The notes: a model not told the origin generated them from the sequence alone. A stretch of 11,305 nucleotides of DNA from Candidatus Aminicenantota bacterium (GCA_023137075.1 JAGLQA010000274.1:1-11305), one strand, 5' to 3'; positions 1 through 6,957 are shown, counted from the first letter of the stretch. Translations and numbers: made by a program.

Positions 1-46
1 AATGGCAACTAAAAATATATTACTTAGAAAAATCAAAGGTGGTACC

Positions 47-1768
47 ATGAAAAAAATCTTATATTTTATCCTGTTATTCGTTGTAACTGTTTTTTATACT
101 TATTCGCAGGACCAGCTTCCCCCGGATGTGCAAAAGTGGGAGGAAGAACTCCTGGAACTCAAAACCCAGGTGGTCACCCTGGATGAATATTCACCGAAAA
201 AGTTCCCGGATTTTGAAGACCTTGAGATTACCAATCAATTGGTTGAATTGTTGGAGTTTAACAAAAGAAAATTTGACCTATTGATCAAACAATTCAATTT
301 CTTTGAAGATAATATGTTCCCTTTTCTTCTTAAACTTTCCGAGCAAAATCCCGGGTTGAGAAATCAAATTGTCGCAAAATTGCGTGAATATTCGGGAAAA
401 GGAGAAATGAGCATCCTGATGATTCAAGAAGAGATTAACTTTGTGGCTTTGCAAATCGAAAGGCTCGGAAAGAAGATCGAACGGGTGCAGACCGCTGCCA
501 AGGACAAAGAAATTGCGGAAGAGAGAAAGAAAAAAGCCGAAACAAGCGCAAAGACAATGGATATCTCCGCCCGGATTCAAAATGCGGAAGATGAGCATAA
601 AAACTACCTCGAAAAGATCGAGGCAGAGAAAGAAAAAGTAAAAAAACTCACGGAAGATGAGAATAGCCGGAAAGCCAAGATCGAAGAAAAATCCGCCGAG
701 ATTACGGCCTTATCCAGGGAAGCCGCGGAGAGCCGGGATATTGTAAAAAAACAGGTAAACCGCATTCTGGCCAAAGTGAAAGAAATCCGTATCAATGGAC
801 TGGAAATCCCCCGGCTGAATACTACTAAAACCTTTATTTATTTTGCAGAGACAGCCAAAAAAACCTTAGAAGAACAGGTGAACGACCTTGAAAATGAAAT
901 GACCTCCCTGAAGAAAATACGGAAACAACAACTGCAAAAAAAGGGAATAAAAGGAATTATTATCATTTTTATCGCGCTGCTGCTGGTTTTTTTATTGAAT
1001 AAGATCGCCCGCCGCATCAGCAAAAAAATCATAGAAAAAATCGAAGAAAGTGAGAATGTAGATGAGCATCGCAAGCAGAGATATCAAACCCTCTCATCCG
1101 TTATCCTCTCTTTTGTTAAAATATTATCCTGGACCCTGGCCGTGTTGTGGGTGTTAGGAGAATTAGACATCGACTATGCCCCTTTCCTGGTTGCCGCCGG
1201 TGGTATTTCATTGGCTATCGGTTTCGGCGCCCAATCCCTGGTTAAAGATGTGGTTACCGGATTTTTCCTCTTAATGGAAGAGCAGTTTGCCCTTGGAGAC
1301 TGGGTTGAGATTGGAGGAAAAAGCGGCACTATCGAGAAGATATCCCTGCGTACGGTACAATTCCGTTCCACAGACGGCACCCTGAACATTGTACCCAACG
1401 GCAGTATTTCCACTGTCTCCAATTCGACACACCTGTGGTCGAAAGCAGTCGTGAAGGTAGGGGTTTCTTACGACGCGGACGCAGAACAGGTACTTGCGAT
1501 TCTAAGGGAAATCTGCCTCGGTATGTACAATGACCCGCTGTGGAACCCGAAGTTTATCGACGAGCCCCGTCCCCAGGGGATACTCTCTTTCGGCGACTCC
1601 GCTGTAGATTTCAGGATAGTGGCCAAAACCCTACCCGGCGAACAATGGGGTATGGAGCGGGAATTCAAAATAAGGATTAAAAAAACCTTTGATGAAAAAG
1701 GAATCGAGATCCCTTACAACTTTGTCAATATCATCGACCGAACGGAGAAAAAGGGCGATAAAGAATAG
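47..1768 (+). CDS. MscS-family small-conductance mechanosensitive ion channel with long coiled-coil N-terminal domain
   Basis: The 573-residue product is an inner-membrane channel of the MscS family, whose members open under membrane tension and release solutes during osmotic downshock. Residues 1-20 form a signal peptide or first membrane helix (MKK followed by a hydrophobic run). Residues about 130-295 are strongly charged and predicted coiled coil. Membrane helices lie near 301-318 and 349-370. The pore helix and its downstream beta domain start near 377, with the family signature GFGAQSLVKDVVTG, then GDWVEIGGKSGTIEKISLR and the VPNGSIS motif. The protein is about twice the size of E. coli MscS (286 aa), the extra being the N-terminal extension, as in larger MscS paralogues. 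The start at 47 is chosen because AAAGGTGG lies just upstream and the signal peptide begins there; an in-frame ATG at base 2 has no visible ribosome binding site. A possible -10 (TATATT, 16-21) precedes it, but its -35 would fall outside the window. Family call is firm; gating properties and ion selectivity are unknown. Confidence 0.93.
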   Translation: MKKILYFILLFVVTVFYTYSQDQLPPDVQKWEEELLELKTQVVTLDEYSPKKFPDFEDLEITNQLVELLEFNKRKFDLLIKQFNFFEDNMFPFLLKLSEQNPGLRNQIVAKLREYSGKGEMSILMIQEEINFVALQIERLGKKIERVQTAAKDKEIAEERKKKAETSAKTMDISARIQNAEDEHKNYLEKIEAEKEKVKKLTEDENSRKAKIEEKSAEITALSREAAESRDIVKKQVNRILAKVKEIRINGLEIPRLNTTKTFIYFAETAKKTLEEQVNDLENEMTSLKKIRKQQLQKKGIKGIIIIFIALLLVFLLNKIARRISKKIIEKIEESENVDEHRKQRYQTLSSVILSFVKILSWTLAVLWVLGELDIDYAPFLVAAGGISLAIGFGAQSLVKDVVTGFFLLMEEQFALGDWVEIGGKSGTIEKISLRTVQFRSTDGTLNIVPNGSISTVSNSTHLWSKAVVKVGVSYDADAEQVLAILREICLGMYNDPLWNPKFIDEPRPQGILSFGDSAVDFRIVAKTLPGEQWGMEREFKIRIKKTFDEKGIEIPYNFVNIIDRTEKKGDKE

Positions 1769-1787
1769 CCGGTCTTTGCTATTTTTT
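1760..1787 (+). terminator. Hairpin terminator spanning the convergent stop codons
   Basis: AAAGAATAGC (1760-1769) pairs with GCTATTTTTT (1778-1787) around an 8-nt loop, including one G-U pair, and the second arm runs into eight T residues (1782-1789). The stem includes the stop codon of the channel gene and the complement of the stop codon of the facing gene, which are only 10 nt apart. The T tract favours termination of plus-strand transcripts; on the minus strand the following T-rich stretch is poor. The stem is mostly A-U, so strength is uncertain. Confidence 0.45.
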
Positions 1788-2645
1788 TTCGGCTAATTTA
1801 ATAAATTCCCAGACAATATATTTTTTGGGAATGGCCGACCGGGGGTATTGCGTTCTTGTCCCCCCACCGGTTCTTATGGATCCGCCGCTTTCCATTTCAG
1901 AGCTGCCCGGAATGCTCTCGGAAACGCCTCCTTTGGAACTGCGGCCTCTTCGGGTGCCATGTTTTTTGGTTAACATGGCCTTAACCTCGGGTGTCATGCC
2001 GCCCCATTCAAAAGCGACCGCTATTTCCGCGCCCGGGGTAGTGCCGATTCCCACTATCTTCCCTTCTTCGTTTTGCAGGGGAACCCGGAACTCGAAGGTC
2101 ATCGTTCCCGGGCCCTGGGCGGTCTTAAAGGCAGGGGCCTGGGCAGAGGCGACCTTTATCGGAATGACCGTTTCGGAATTTTTATTGACCACCCCATTTT
2201 GATAAATGGTATAAGCGTTCTTTTTCTTAATTTCCGCCTTTTTATCTTCCGGTATGGGGCCGTGCTGTTTCTCCAATATGGCGATAAAATGATCTGCAGT
2301 AATCATCCGGCGCAGGAACTTAATACCGTATCTTTTTTTCTTTTTACCCTTACTATTGAGCCAGAGGGTTATACCGGAAGAACTCAGAGAACTCAGAAAT
2401 TTGAAATCTTTAAAGGTAAACAGGACATACAGGTAATTGTTGTCGTTTTTAAAGGCATAATCAATCTTTAATTTTTCCTTTTCTAAGGGTTGAACATCCT
2501 GCCAATCTGCGTTCTTCCCGTCAACGATAACCGGGTTATCGGTCCAGACACTTTCGTTTATTGTTTTCTTTGAAAACAGCGAAAGAGTCAACGATACAAC
2601 AAGAAGTGAAAAAACAAAACATCGAAAAATTCTTTTTTCATTCAT
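1779..2645 (-). CDS. Secreted DOMON/CBM9-like beta-sandwich domain protein
   Basis: A 288-residue exported protein. Residues 1-25 form a signal peptide: NEKR, a hydrophobic core to about residue 24, then SKK; there is no lipobox Cys. A CBM9/DOMON-like fold is suggested by the opening pattern VIVDGKNADWQD (40-51), the strand pair YAFKNDNNYLYVLFTFKD (63-80), and the later strand EFRVPL (185-190) followed by AEIAVAFEWGG. In this group the domain binds sugars, heme or other ligands on the outside; the ligand here is not readable. Residues about 231-265 are low complexity, rich in Gly, Ser and Arg, and look disordered. The start at 2645 has a strong GGAGG site 8 nt upstream and begins the signal peptide; an in-frame extension to 2714 runs through the promoter and hairpin and is rejected. 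The gene is divergent from the kinase pair and convergent with the channel gene. Fold confidence is moderate, function unknown. Confidence 0.75.
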   Translation of the reverse strand: MNEKRIFRCFVFSLLVVSLTLSLFSKKTINESVWTDNPVIVDGKNADWQDVQPLEKEKLKIDYAFKNDNNYLYVLFTFKDFKFLSSLSSSGITLWLNSKGKKKKRYGIKFLRRMITADHFIAILEKQHGPIPEDKKAEIKKKNAYTIYQNGVVNKNSETVIPIKVASAQAPAFKTAQGPGTMTFEFRVPLQNEEGKIVGIGTTPGAEIAVAFEWGGMTPEVKAMLTKKHGTRRGRSSKGGVSESIPGSSEMESGGSIRTGGGTRTQYPRSAIPKKYIVWEFIKLAEKK

Positions 2646-2667
2646 GTTAATGCCTCCTTTTTTCGGT

Positions 2668-2682
2668 GGGGTCGCCGACCCC
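2668..2682 (-). promoter_or_regulatory. Perfect GC-rich hairpin in the 5' leader of the DOMON-like gene
   Basis: GGGGTC (2668-2673) and GACCCC (2677-2682) form a perfect 6-bp stem with a 3-nt loop, in an otherwise A/T-rich leader. In minus-strand RNA it lies between the predicted transcription start (about 2698) and the GGAGG site (about 2653-2657). Just upstream in the RNA, ACCC-AAAAG-GGGT can form a weaker hairpin that shares the GGGGT arm, so the two structures exclude each other. No T tract follows on the minus strand, so it is not a normal terminator there. It may be an mRNA stability or regulatory element, or a dispersed repeat. Confidence 0.4.
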
Positions 2683-2704
2683 TTTTGGGTTGAAATTGAG
2701 AAAT

Positions 2705-2733
2705 ATCTTACCACAAAAACAATCTTTTCGCAA
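2705..2733 (-). promoter_or_regulatory. Sigma-70-type promoter for the DOMON-like gene
   Basis: On the minus strand, a -35-like TTGCGA (2733-2728), a 17-nt spacer and a -10-like TAAGAT (2710-2705) are seen. The base triplet TGG before the -10 gives an extended -10. Transcription would start near 2698, giving a leader of about 53 nt that carries the 2668-2682 hairpin and the GGAGG site. Confidence 0.55.
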
Positions 2734-2758
2734 AAAAATTTTCAATGATAACCCAATG

Positions 2759-2788
2759 TTGATGAAGGACGGTTATTCATGATATAAT
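2759..2788 (+). promoter_or_regulatory. Extended -10 promoter for the UbiB-like kinase pair
   Basis: TTGATG (2759-2764), an 18-nt spacer and a consensus TATAAT (2783-2788) preceded by TGA make a strong extended -10 promoter. Only 5 nt (GAACC) separate the -10 from the ATG at 2794, so the expected transcription start falls at or next to the start codon. No ribosome binding site precedes that ATG, consistent with a leaderless transcript. It sits back to back with the minus-strand promoter at 2705-2733; the two -35 boxes are 25 bp apart and could share regulation. Confidence 0.6.
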
Positions 2789-2793
2789 GAACC

Positions 2794-4623
2794 ATGGTCC
2801 GGAAACATTCTATTATCAGCCAGTTGACTCCCACCCGCCTGATTGAGCCTGCCGAACGCCCACCTGTGCCGGCGGCAAAGGTCCATTCGAAACGATTCCG
2901 TTTCTTTTATGTTCTCCTGCAGTGGCTGGTTCTTTTTACGGGGAATGCCTGGCTGCGGTTGCGGGGCCGAAAAACCACCGCAAAACGGGAGGAACGGATT
3001 ATTAAATGCTTACAACGGTTGGGTATGCTCTGGATAAGAGTGGCCCAGGCCTTCATCATTCGCAGCAAAAAGCTGTCTACCCCTTTCGGCCTGCGACTTT
3101 TAGACCTGCGCGACCGCAGCGAAGCCGCTTCTTTTGACCGCATCCGGGACATTATCGGCAAGGAATTAGACCGGCCTCCGGAAGAAGTTTTCGACCGGTT
3201 TGAGAAGATACCTTTTTCCGCCGCCACCGTTTCCCAGACCCACCGGGCCCGCCTGCGTAAGGAACAGGCATGGGTAGCGGTTAAAGTCCAGCAGCCCGGT
3301 GCGGAAGAGATTTTTGACCGGGATCTCACTATTTTTCGCCGTGTTATCCGTCTCATGAAGTTTTTTTCGATCCAGGAAGGCATGCGCTGGGACGACCTCT
3401 GCCATGAATTAGTTGAAATTAAAACCCGTGAGTTGAATTATCAGTATGAGGCCGCTGCCTTAGATATCTTAAGAAAAAACCTGGTCGTCAAACCTATGCA
3501 TGTGCCCCGCCTGTTTCGTCGATATTGCACGAGACGGATGCTTTGCATGGAATTTATCCAGGGCGCCTTGCTCTCGGATTTTATCGAACTTCGCCATAGG
3601 GACCCCGAACGGGCGGAAGCCTGGCTGCGGGAAAACAATGTCGATCTGCGGCAGGTTGCCCGGCGTCTTTTTCACGAGGTTTACCGGCAGGTGTTCGAGA
3701 ACAACTTTTTTCACGGGGACATGCACACAGGTAATATTATATTATTGCGCAGCAGCCATATCGCCGTCATCGAATGCCGCAGCGCCGGTTCCTTAGAAAC
3801 CGAGAGCTTAGAAAAACAGAAGGTCTTCCTGCGTTCCCTGGCACAGGGAGAGTACGTAACCGCTGCCGAAATCTACTTCCTGCTGGCCACCCGTTTACCC
3901 CGGGTGAACCTCAATTCCGTCAAGGAAAAATTGGTGCGCATCTGGCGCGTGTGGCAAACCCGCGTTCACGTAGAAACCCTACCCTATGAGGAAAAATCAC
4001 TAACCTATATGAACGCCCAGGTAAACCGGGTGGTACACGAGTACCGGTTTTCCGCTTTATGGTCCTTTTCCAGGATGAACTGTGCCTGGGTGCATTTAGA
4101 CAATGCACTAACAGCATTGTCCCCCGATCTGAACTATTTAAGACAGTTGCGTTTGTATTTCCGCGAGGGACTGATGCGGGAAACAGCCGATAACATTCGC
4201 AACCTGCCTTCCCGTACTGCCCACGCCGTCGTTGCCCTGCACGAGATGCCCGAACGAATGTCCGAATACACCTTGTTCCGGGAAGCGATGATGCGGCGGC
4301 AGGCCCAGGTGATCCAGGGTTCGGCTTCTAAGATGGATGCCTTCGTTTCTGCCGGTTTCGGCTTCGCTTCCTTTTTCGTACTGATTTTGACTCTCTTCCT
4401 GCTTTTGACCTTTTTAATTCAATTCCGCCTAATGCCGCTTGAATCCCTGTTGGGTCCCCAGCTTACCTGGATGGCGACACGCATACCGCCGATGAGTTTA
4501 GGTCTCTGGTTAGTGACCTTTACCGGCTTTATCTTTGTTTACGGTTTTTTTCGCACCCAGAAAAAACGGTTCGGCAGGCAGGAGTTCGGCAAAGCGGGCA
4601 CTAATCCCGCTGTTGAAACATGA
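2794..4623 (+). CDS. ABC1/UbiB/AarF-family protein, probable pseudokinase copy
   Basis: A 609-residue membrane-anchored protein of the UbiB/ABC1 atypical kinase family (quinone and isoprenoid lipid homeostasis). It aligns with the next gene at a constant offset of 4 residues from residue 82 through the DFG position. Kept features are an Ala-rich loop SAAT (142-145), VAVK with Lys164, and HGDMHTGN (307-314) with Asp309 and Asn314. Lost features are the family KxGQ motif, here RVAQ (82-85); ELD, here ELN (213-215); HPGN, here HTGN; and DFG, here ECR (327-329). Losing the metal-binding Asp and the Gly argues for a pseudokinase. Two C-terminal membrane helices lie near 521-544 and 567-586. The start is chosen because the N-terminal TPTRLIEPAER matches TPTPLILPEER of the paralogue; no ribosome binding site is visible and the promoter suggests leaderless translation. 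The gene is intact, with no frameshift, and lies 24 bp before its paralogue. Family call is firm; loss of catalysis is inference. Confidence 0.9.
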   Translation: MVRKHSIISQLTPTRLIEPAERPPVPAAKVHSKRFRFFYVLLQWLVLFTGNAWLRLRGRKTTAKREERIIKCLQRLGMLWIRVAQAFIIRSKKLSTPFGLRLLDLRDRSEAASFDRIRDIIGKELDRPPEEVFDRFEKIPFSAATVSQTHRARLRKEQAWVAVKVQQPGAEEIFDRDLTIFRRVIRLMKFFSIQEGMRWDDLCHELVEIKTRELNYQYEAAALDILRKNLVVKPMHVPRLFRRYCTRRMLCMEFIQGALLSDFIELRHRDPERAEAWLRENNVDLRQVARRLFHEVYRQVFENNFFHGDMHTGNIILLRSSHIAVIECRSAGSLETESLEKQKVFLRSLAQGEYVTAAEIYFLLATRLPRVNLNSVKEKLVRIWRVWQTRVHVETLPYEEKSLTYMNAQVNRVVHEYRFSALWSFSRMNCAWVHLDNALTALSPDLNYLRQLRLYFREGLMRETADNIRNLPSRTAHAVVALHEMPERMSEYTLFREAMMRRQAQVIQGSASKMDAFVSAGFGFASFFVLILTLFLLLTFLIQFRLMPLESLLGPQLTWMATRIPPMSLGLWLVTFTGFIFVYGFFRTQKKRFGRQEFGKAGTNPAVET

Positions 4624-4647
4624 GCAGACTAAAGGATACCATCAGCG

Positions 4648-6423
4648 ATGCTGCATAAGAAATGGACGCCTACCCCCCTGATTCTACCGGAAGAACGCAG
4701 GGACATCCCTATCGTAACGCGCGATACCATACCCCGACTGCGCCGTTTGCGAGGTGTCTTACGTCTGACCGGTTTGATTCTTAAGTTTATCTTCCTGAAA
4801 ATCATTCGAAAATTTGACGCCGGACGAATGGGGCGTATCATCGGGGATTACTGCCAGAAGATGGGGGTTCTCTGGATAAAATTGGGGCAACTGCTTTCCA
4901 TGCGTTCCGATATTTTTCCCCCGGAACTCTGCACCGCCCTGTCCCGGTTGCAGGAACGGGCCGAGGGTTTCTCACCCCGGGTTGCCAGGGAGATCATCGA
5001 AAGGGAATTGGGCGTTCCGCTCGAGACCTATTTCAGCGAATTCGAAGAGAAGCCCTGCGCCGCGGCGTCCATTGCCCAGGTACACCGGGCCCGCCTGAAA
5101 AAGGAAAAAACCTGGGTGGCGATAAAAGTTCGCCGTCCCGAAATCGACCGGATATTTACCCGGGACATGTCGGTAATTCGCGGCCTTTTCCGGGCGCTTC
5201 AACGATTCGCCATTATGCCCTACATGCGCTGGGGAGATATGCTCTGGGAATTGGAGCAGGTTTTCACGGAGGAGTTGGATTATCGTTACGAGATATACAA
5301 CCAGATGCGGCTGCGCAAGAGTCTGGCCCGTCATAATATTTATGTGCCCAGGGTATTCCAGCGCTACTGCACCCGGCAGATCCTGGTCATGGAATTTGTC
5401 GAAGCGGTTTCCATGACCGACTACCTGAACCTTTTAAAAAGCGATCCGGCCCGGGTCGACCAATGGCTGGCAGAAAACAAAATCGATTCCAAAACAGTGG
5501 GCAAGCGGCTGCTGCACTCCTACTTGCGCCAGGTACTGGAAGATAACCTGTTCCACGCCGACCTTCATCCGGGCAATATATTCTTGCTGCGGGAGAACCG
5601 TATCGCCCTGCTTGATTTCGGTTCCATCGGTTCAAGTGAAGGAGATATGCTGCGTAAATACAAACTTTTTTTAGAGGCCTTAAGTTCCGGGCAATACTCC
5701 AAAGCCATCGACGTGTTTTTACTCATCATGCCCGATCTTCCTCCCACCAACCTGACAATCCTAAAAGAAGAGCTCCAGCGCCGCCTGCACACCTGGGGCA
5801 GCCGCTGCAAGGTGCCGGAAATCCCCTACAAGGAAAAATCGACCAGTACGATATTTGATGAGGTAACACGAGTCCTGGCAAAATACGGCGTAACCATCAA
5901 TTGGGCCTTTTTTAAAGTGCTGCGCGGCTGGATGACCATGGATACCTCTTTGCGGGAGTTGATTCCCACCACCAACCTGATGTATTTGATGCAGGCCTAT
6001 ACCCGCCGTGGCCGTATACGGGAATTTAAAAAGGTATTGTTTCACCTGCCCGCAGACTTTTTACGGCTGCAAAACCTGGTAGACGTGCCGCGGGAGTATG
6101 CGGAACTAGCAATTTACCGCGGCGCCATGGTGCGCCGCCTGGCCCAGGTTTTCGAGGGGGCAACCACACGGTTCTCCCGGTTGGCCGCCCTGTTTTTCGG
6201 ATTGGGTTCGGCCTTCTTTTTTTTTATTTCCGCCCTTTTCGGATTTGTGTTTCTTTTTCAGCACACCTCTGTTATAAATCTTACCCGGGACAATCCCCTG
6301 AGAGAAATTTTAAGTAAAATCCCCCTCTTAGATACGCAAATCTGGTTTTTACTGCTCGCTTTTATGCTCTACGGCTGCATTTCCTTAGCGCTGCTTGCCC
6401 GGCGGTTTCGCAAACAGGAGTGA
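4648..6423 (+). CDS. ABC1/UbiB/AarF-family atypical kinase, catalytically complete copy
   Basis: A 591-residue inner-membrane protein of the UbiB family, whose studied members act as ATPases or atypical kinases supporting ubiquinone and other prenyl lipid pathways. All family motifs are present: KLGQ (78-81), the Ala-rich loop AAAS (138-141) that replaces the usual glycine loop, VAIK with Lys160, EELDYRYE (208-215), HADLHPGN (303-310) with Asp305 and Asn310, and DFG (323-325). Two C-terminal membrane helices lie near 514-537 and 565-584, as is typical of the family. AAAGGAT (4631-4637) upstream of the ATG is an acceptable ribosome binding site. It follows its paralogue by 24 bp and is surely co-transcribed with it. 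Its TGA (6421-6423) directly touches the stop codon of the facing gene, leaving no room for a separate terminator. No quinone biosynthesis gene is in the window, so the lipid substrate or pathway cannot be read from context. Confidence 0.94.
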   Translation: MLHKKWTPTPLILPEERRDIPIVTRDTIPRLRRLRGVLRLTGLILKFIFLKIIRKFDAGRMGRIIGDYCQKMGVLWIKLGQLLSMRSDIFPPELCTALSRLQERAEGFSPRVAREIIERELGVPLETYFSEFEEKPCAAASIAQVHRARLKKEKTWVAIKVRRPEIDRIFTRDMSVIRGLFRALQRFAIMPYMRWGDMLWELEQVFTEELDYRYEIYNQMRLRKSLARHNIYVPRVFQRYCTRQILVMEFVEAVSMTDYLNLLKSDPARVDQWLAENKIDSKTVGKRLLHSYLRQVLEDNLFHADLHPGNIFLLRENRIALLDFGSIGSSEGDMLRKYKLFLEALSSGQYSKAIDVFLLIMPDLPPTNLTILKEELQRRLHTWGSRCKVPEIPYKEKSTSTIFDEVTRVLAKYGVTINWAFFKVLRGWMTMDTSLRELIPTTNLMYLMQAYTRRGRIREFKKVLFHLPADFLRLQNLVDVPREYAELAIYRGAMVRRLAQVFEGATTRFSRLAALFFGLGSAFFFFISALFGFVFLFQHTSVINLTRDNPLREILSKIPLLDTQIWFLLLAFMLYGCISLALLARRFRKQE

Positions 6424-6807
6424 TTAGTCGTCGTCGTCCTTCTTGTAATTTTCTTCAAATTTGTCAATCGCTTTTTTTTGGATATCGGCGGTCCTGCGCA
6501 GCACACTCACAAAAGCGGCCGGTATCTCGCCCAAACCTTCTTTATCCGTTTCGTCCGACAGGGAAGACAGCGCGTTGGCTGCCTCTTTCGTGGCTTCTAC
6601 CGAAGCGTCCACCACGCCTCGCAATAGTTTACCCGACTCTTTGAAAAAATCGCCGGTGGCATCGGTTATCTTCTTCGTTGTATCCTTCTCTTTCGTCTTT
6701 TTTTTCTTATCTTTTTTTTCTTTTTCCGCGAGTTTTTTCTCAAGCGAGTCGATTCGTGTTATCAGCCGCTCAATGACTTCCTGCGAAACTTTTCCCTCTT
6801 CAGCCAT
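6424..6807 (-). CDS. Small charged helical protein, coiled-coil/phasin-like, function unknown
   Basis: A 127-residue soluble protein that I do not recognise as a defined family. Residues 1-30 (VIERLITRIDSLEKKLAEKE) look like a coiled coil. Residues about 30-47 are a Lys/Glu-rich tract. Residues about 50-85 (ITDATGDFFKESGKLLRGVV then DASVEATKEAANAL) form amphipathic helix of the kind seen in phasins or other lipid-surface proteins. A further helix (IQKKAIDKFEENYKK) ends in four Asp. No signal peptide or membrane segment is seen. The start at 6807 is chosen for the strong GGAGG site just upstream; an in-frame ATG at 6837 coincides with the predicted transcription start and has no ribosome binding site. 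It has its own promoter, converges stop-to-stop on the complete UbiB-like kinase, and lies downstream of rph. A partner role for the kinases is conceivable but is only inference. Confidence 0.7.
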   Translation of the reverse strand: MAEEGKVSQEVIERLITRIDSLEKKLAEKEKKDKKKKTKEKDTTKKITDATGDFFKESGKLLRGVVDASVEATKEAANALSSLSDETDKEGLGEIPAAFVSVLRRTADIQKKAIDKFEENYKKDDDD

Positions 6808-6843
6808 ACTTACCTCCAGGAATTTATTTTCTATCACAATAAA

Positions 6844-6872
6844 ATTTTAATTGAAAAACGACTATATTTCAA
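6844..6872 (-). promoter_or_regulatory. Sigma-70-type promoter for the small helical protein gene
   Basis: On the minus strand, TTGAAA (6872-6867), a spacer of exactly 17 nt and TAAAAT (6849-6844) are close to consensus. Transcription would begin near 6837, giving a leader of about 30 nt with the GGAGG site before the ATG at 6807. This makes the gene independent of the upstream kdtA-lpxK-lpxL-rph operon. Confidence 0.6.
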
Positions 6873-6932
6873 TAGCTGTGCCCTATTTTTTTAAAATTTT
6901 TTACCTCCCTTCGCCAAATCCCTTTTACACAG

Positions 6933-6957
6933 AAAAAAAAATAGTTTGAATTTCAAA
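6933..6957 (-). terminator. Weak intrinsic terminator after rph
   Basis: Directly after the rph stop codon, minus-strand RNA reads TTTGAAATTCAAA (6957-6945), a short A/U-rich palindrome with a 5-bp stem, then CTA and nine T residues (6941-6933). The position and T tract fit an intrinsic terminator for the lipid A operon, but the low-GC stem makes it weak and read-through into the next gene is possible. Confidence 0.45.

Noticed and set aside
2..46. Upstream in-frame ATG extending the channel protein by 15 residues
   Set aside because: No ribosome binding site before base 2 is visible, whereas the ATG at 47 has AAAGGTGG and starts a clean signal peptide.
1825..2471. Long plus-strand frames of 125 and 132 codons opposite the DOMON-like gene
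   Set aside because: They are antisense shadows of a well-supported gene, with no ribosome binding site and biased, unnatural composition.
2646..2714. N-terminal extension of the DOMON-like protein
   Set aside because: It would run through the -10 box and the hairpin, and would push the signal peptide inside the protein; GGAGG clearly serves 2645.
3760..3790. Frameshift or pseudogene in the first kinase at the DFG site
   Set aside because: The frame is open throughout, and the alignment on both sides of ECR keeps the same offset to the paralogue, so it is substitution, not an indel.
2907..5810. Several minus-strand frames of 65-158 codons opposite the two kinase genes
   Set aside because: Both kinase genes are firmly supported by family motifs; the antisense frames have no domain, start signal or conserved pattern.
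6808..6837. Longer start for the small helical protein at 6837
   Set aside because: That ATG lies at the predicted transcription start with no ribosome binding site; the ATG at 6807 has a strong one.
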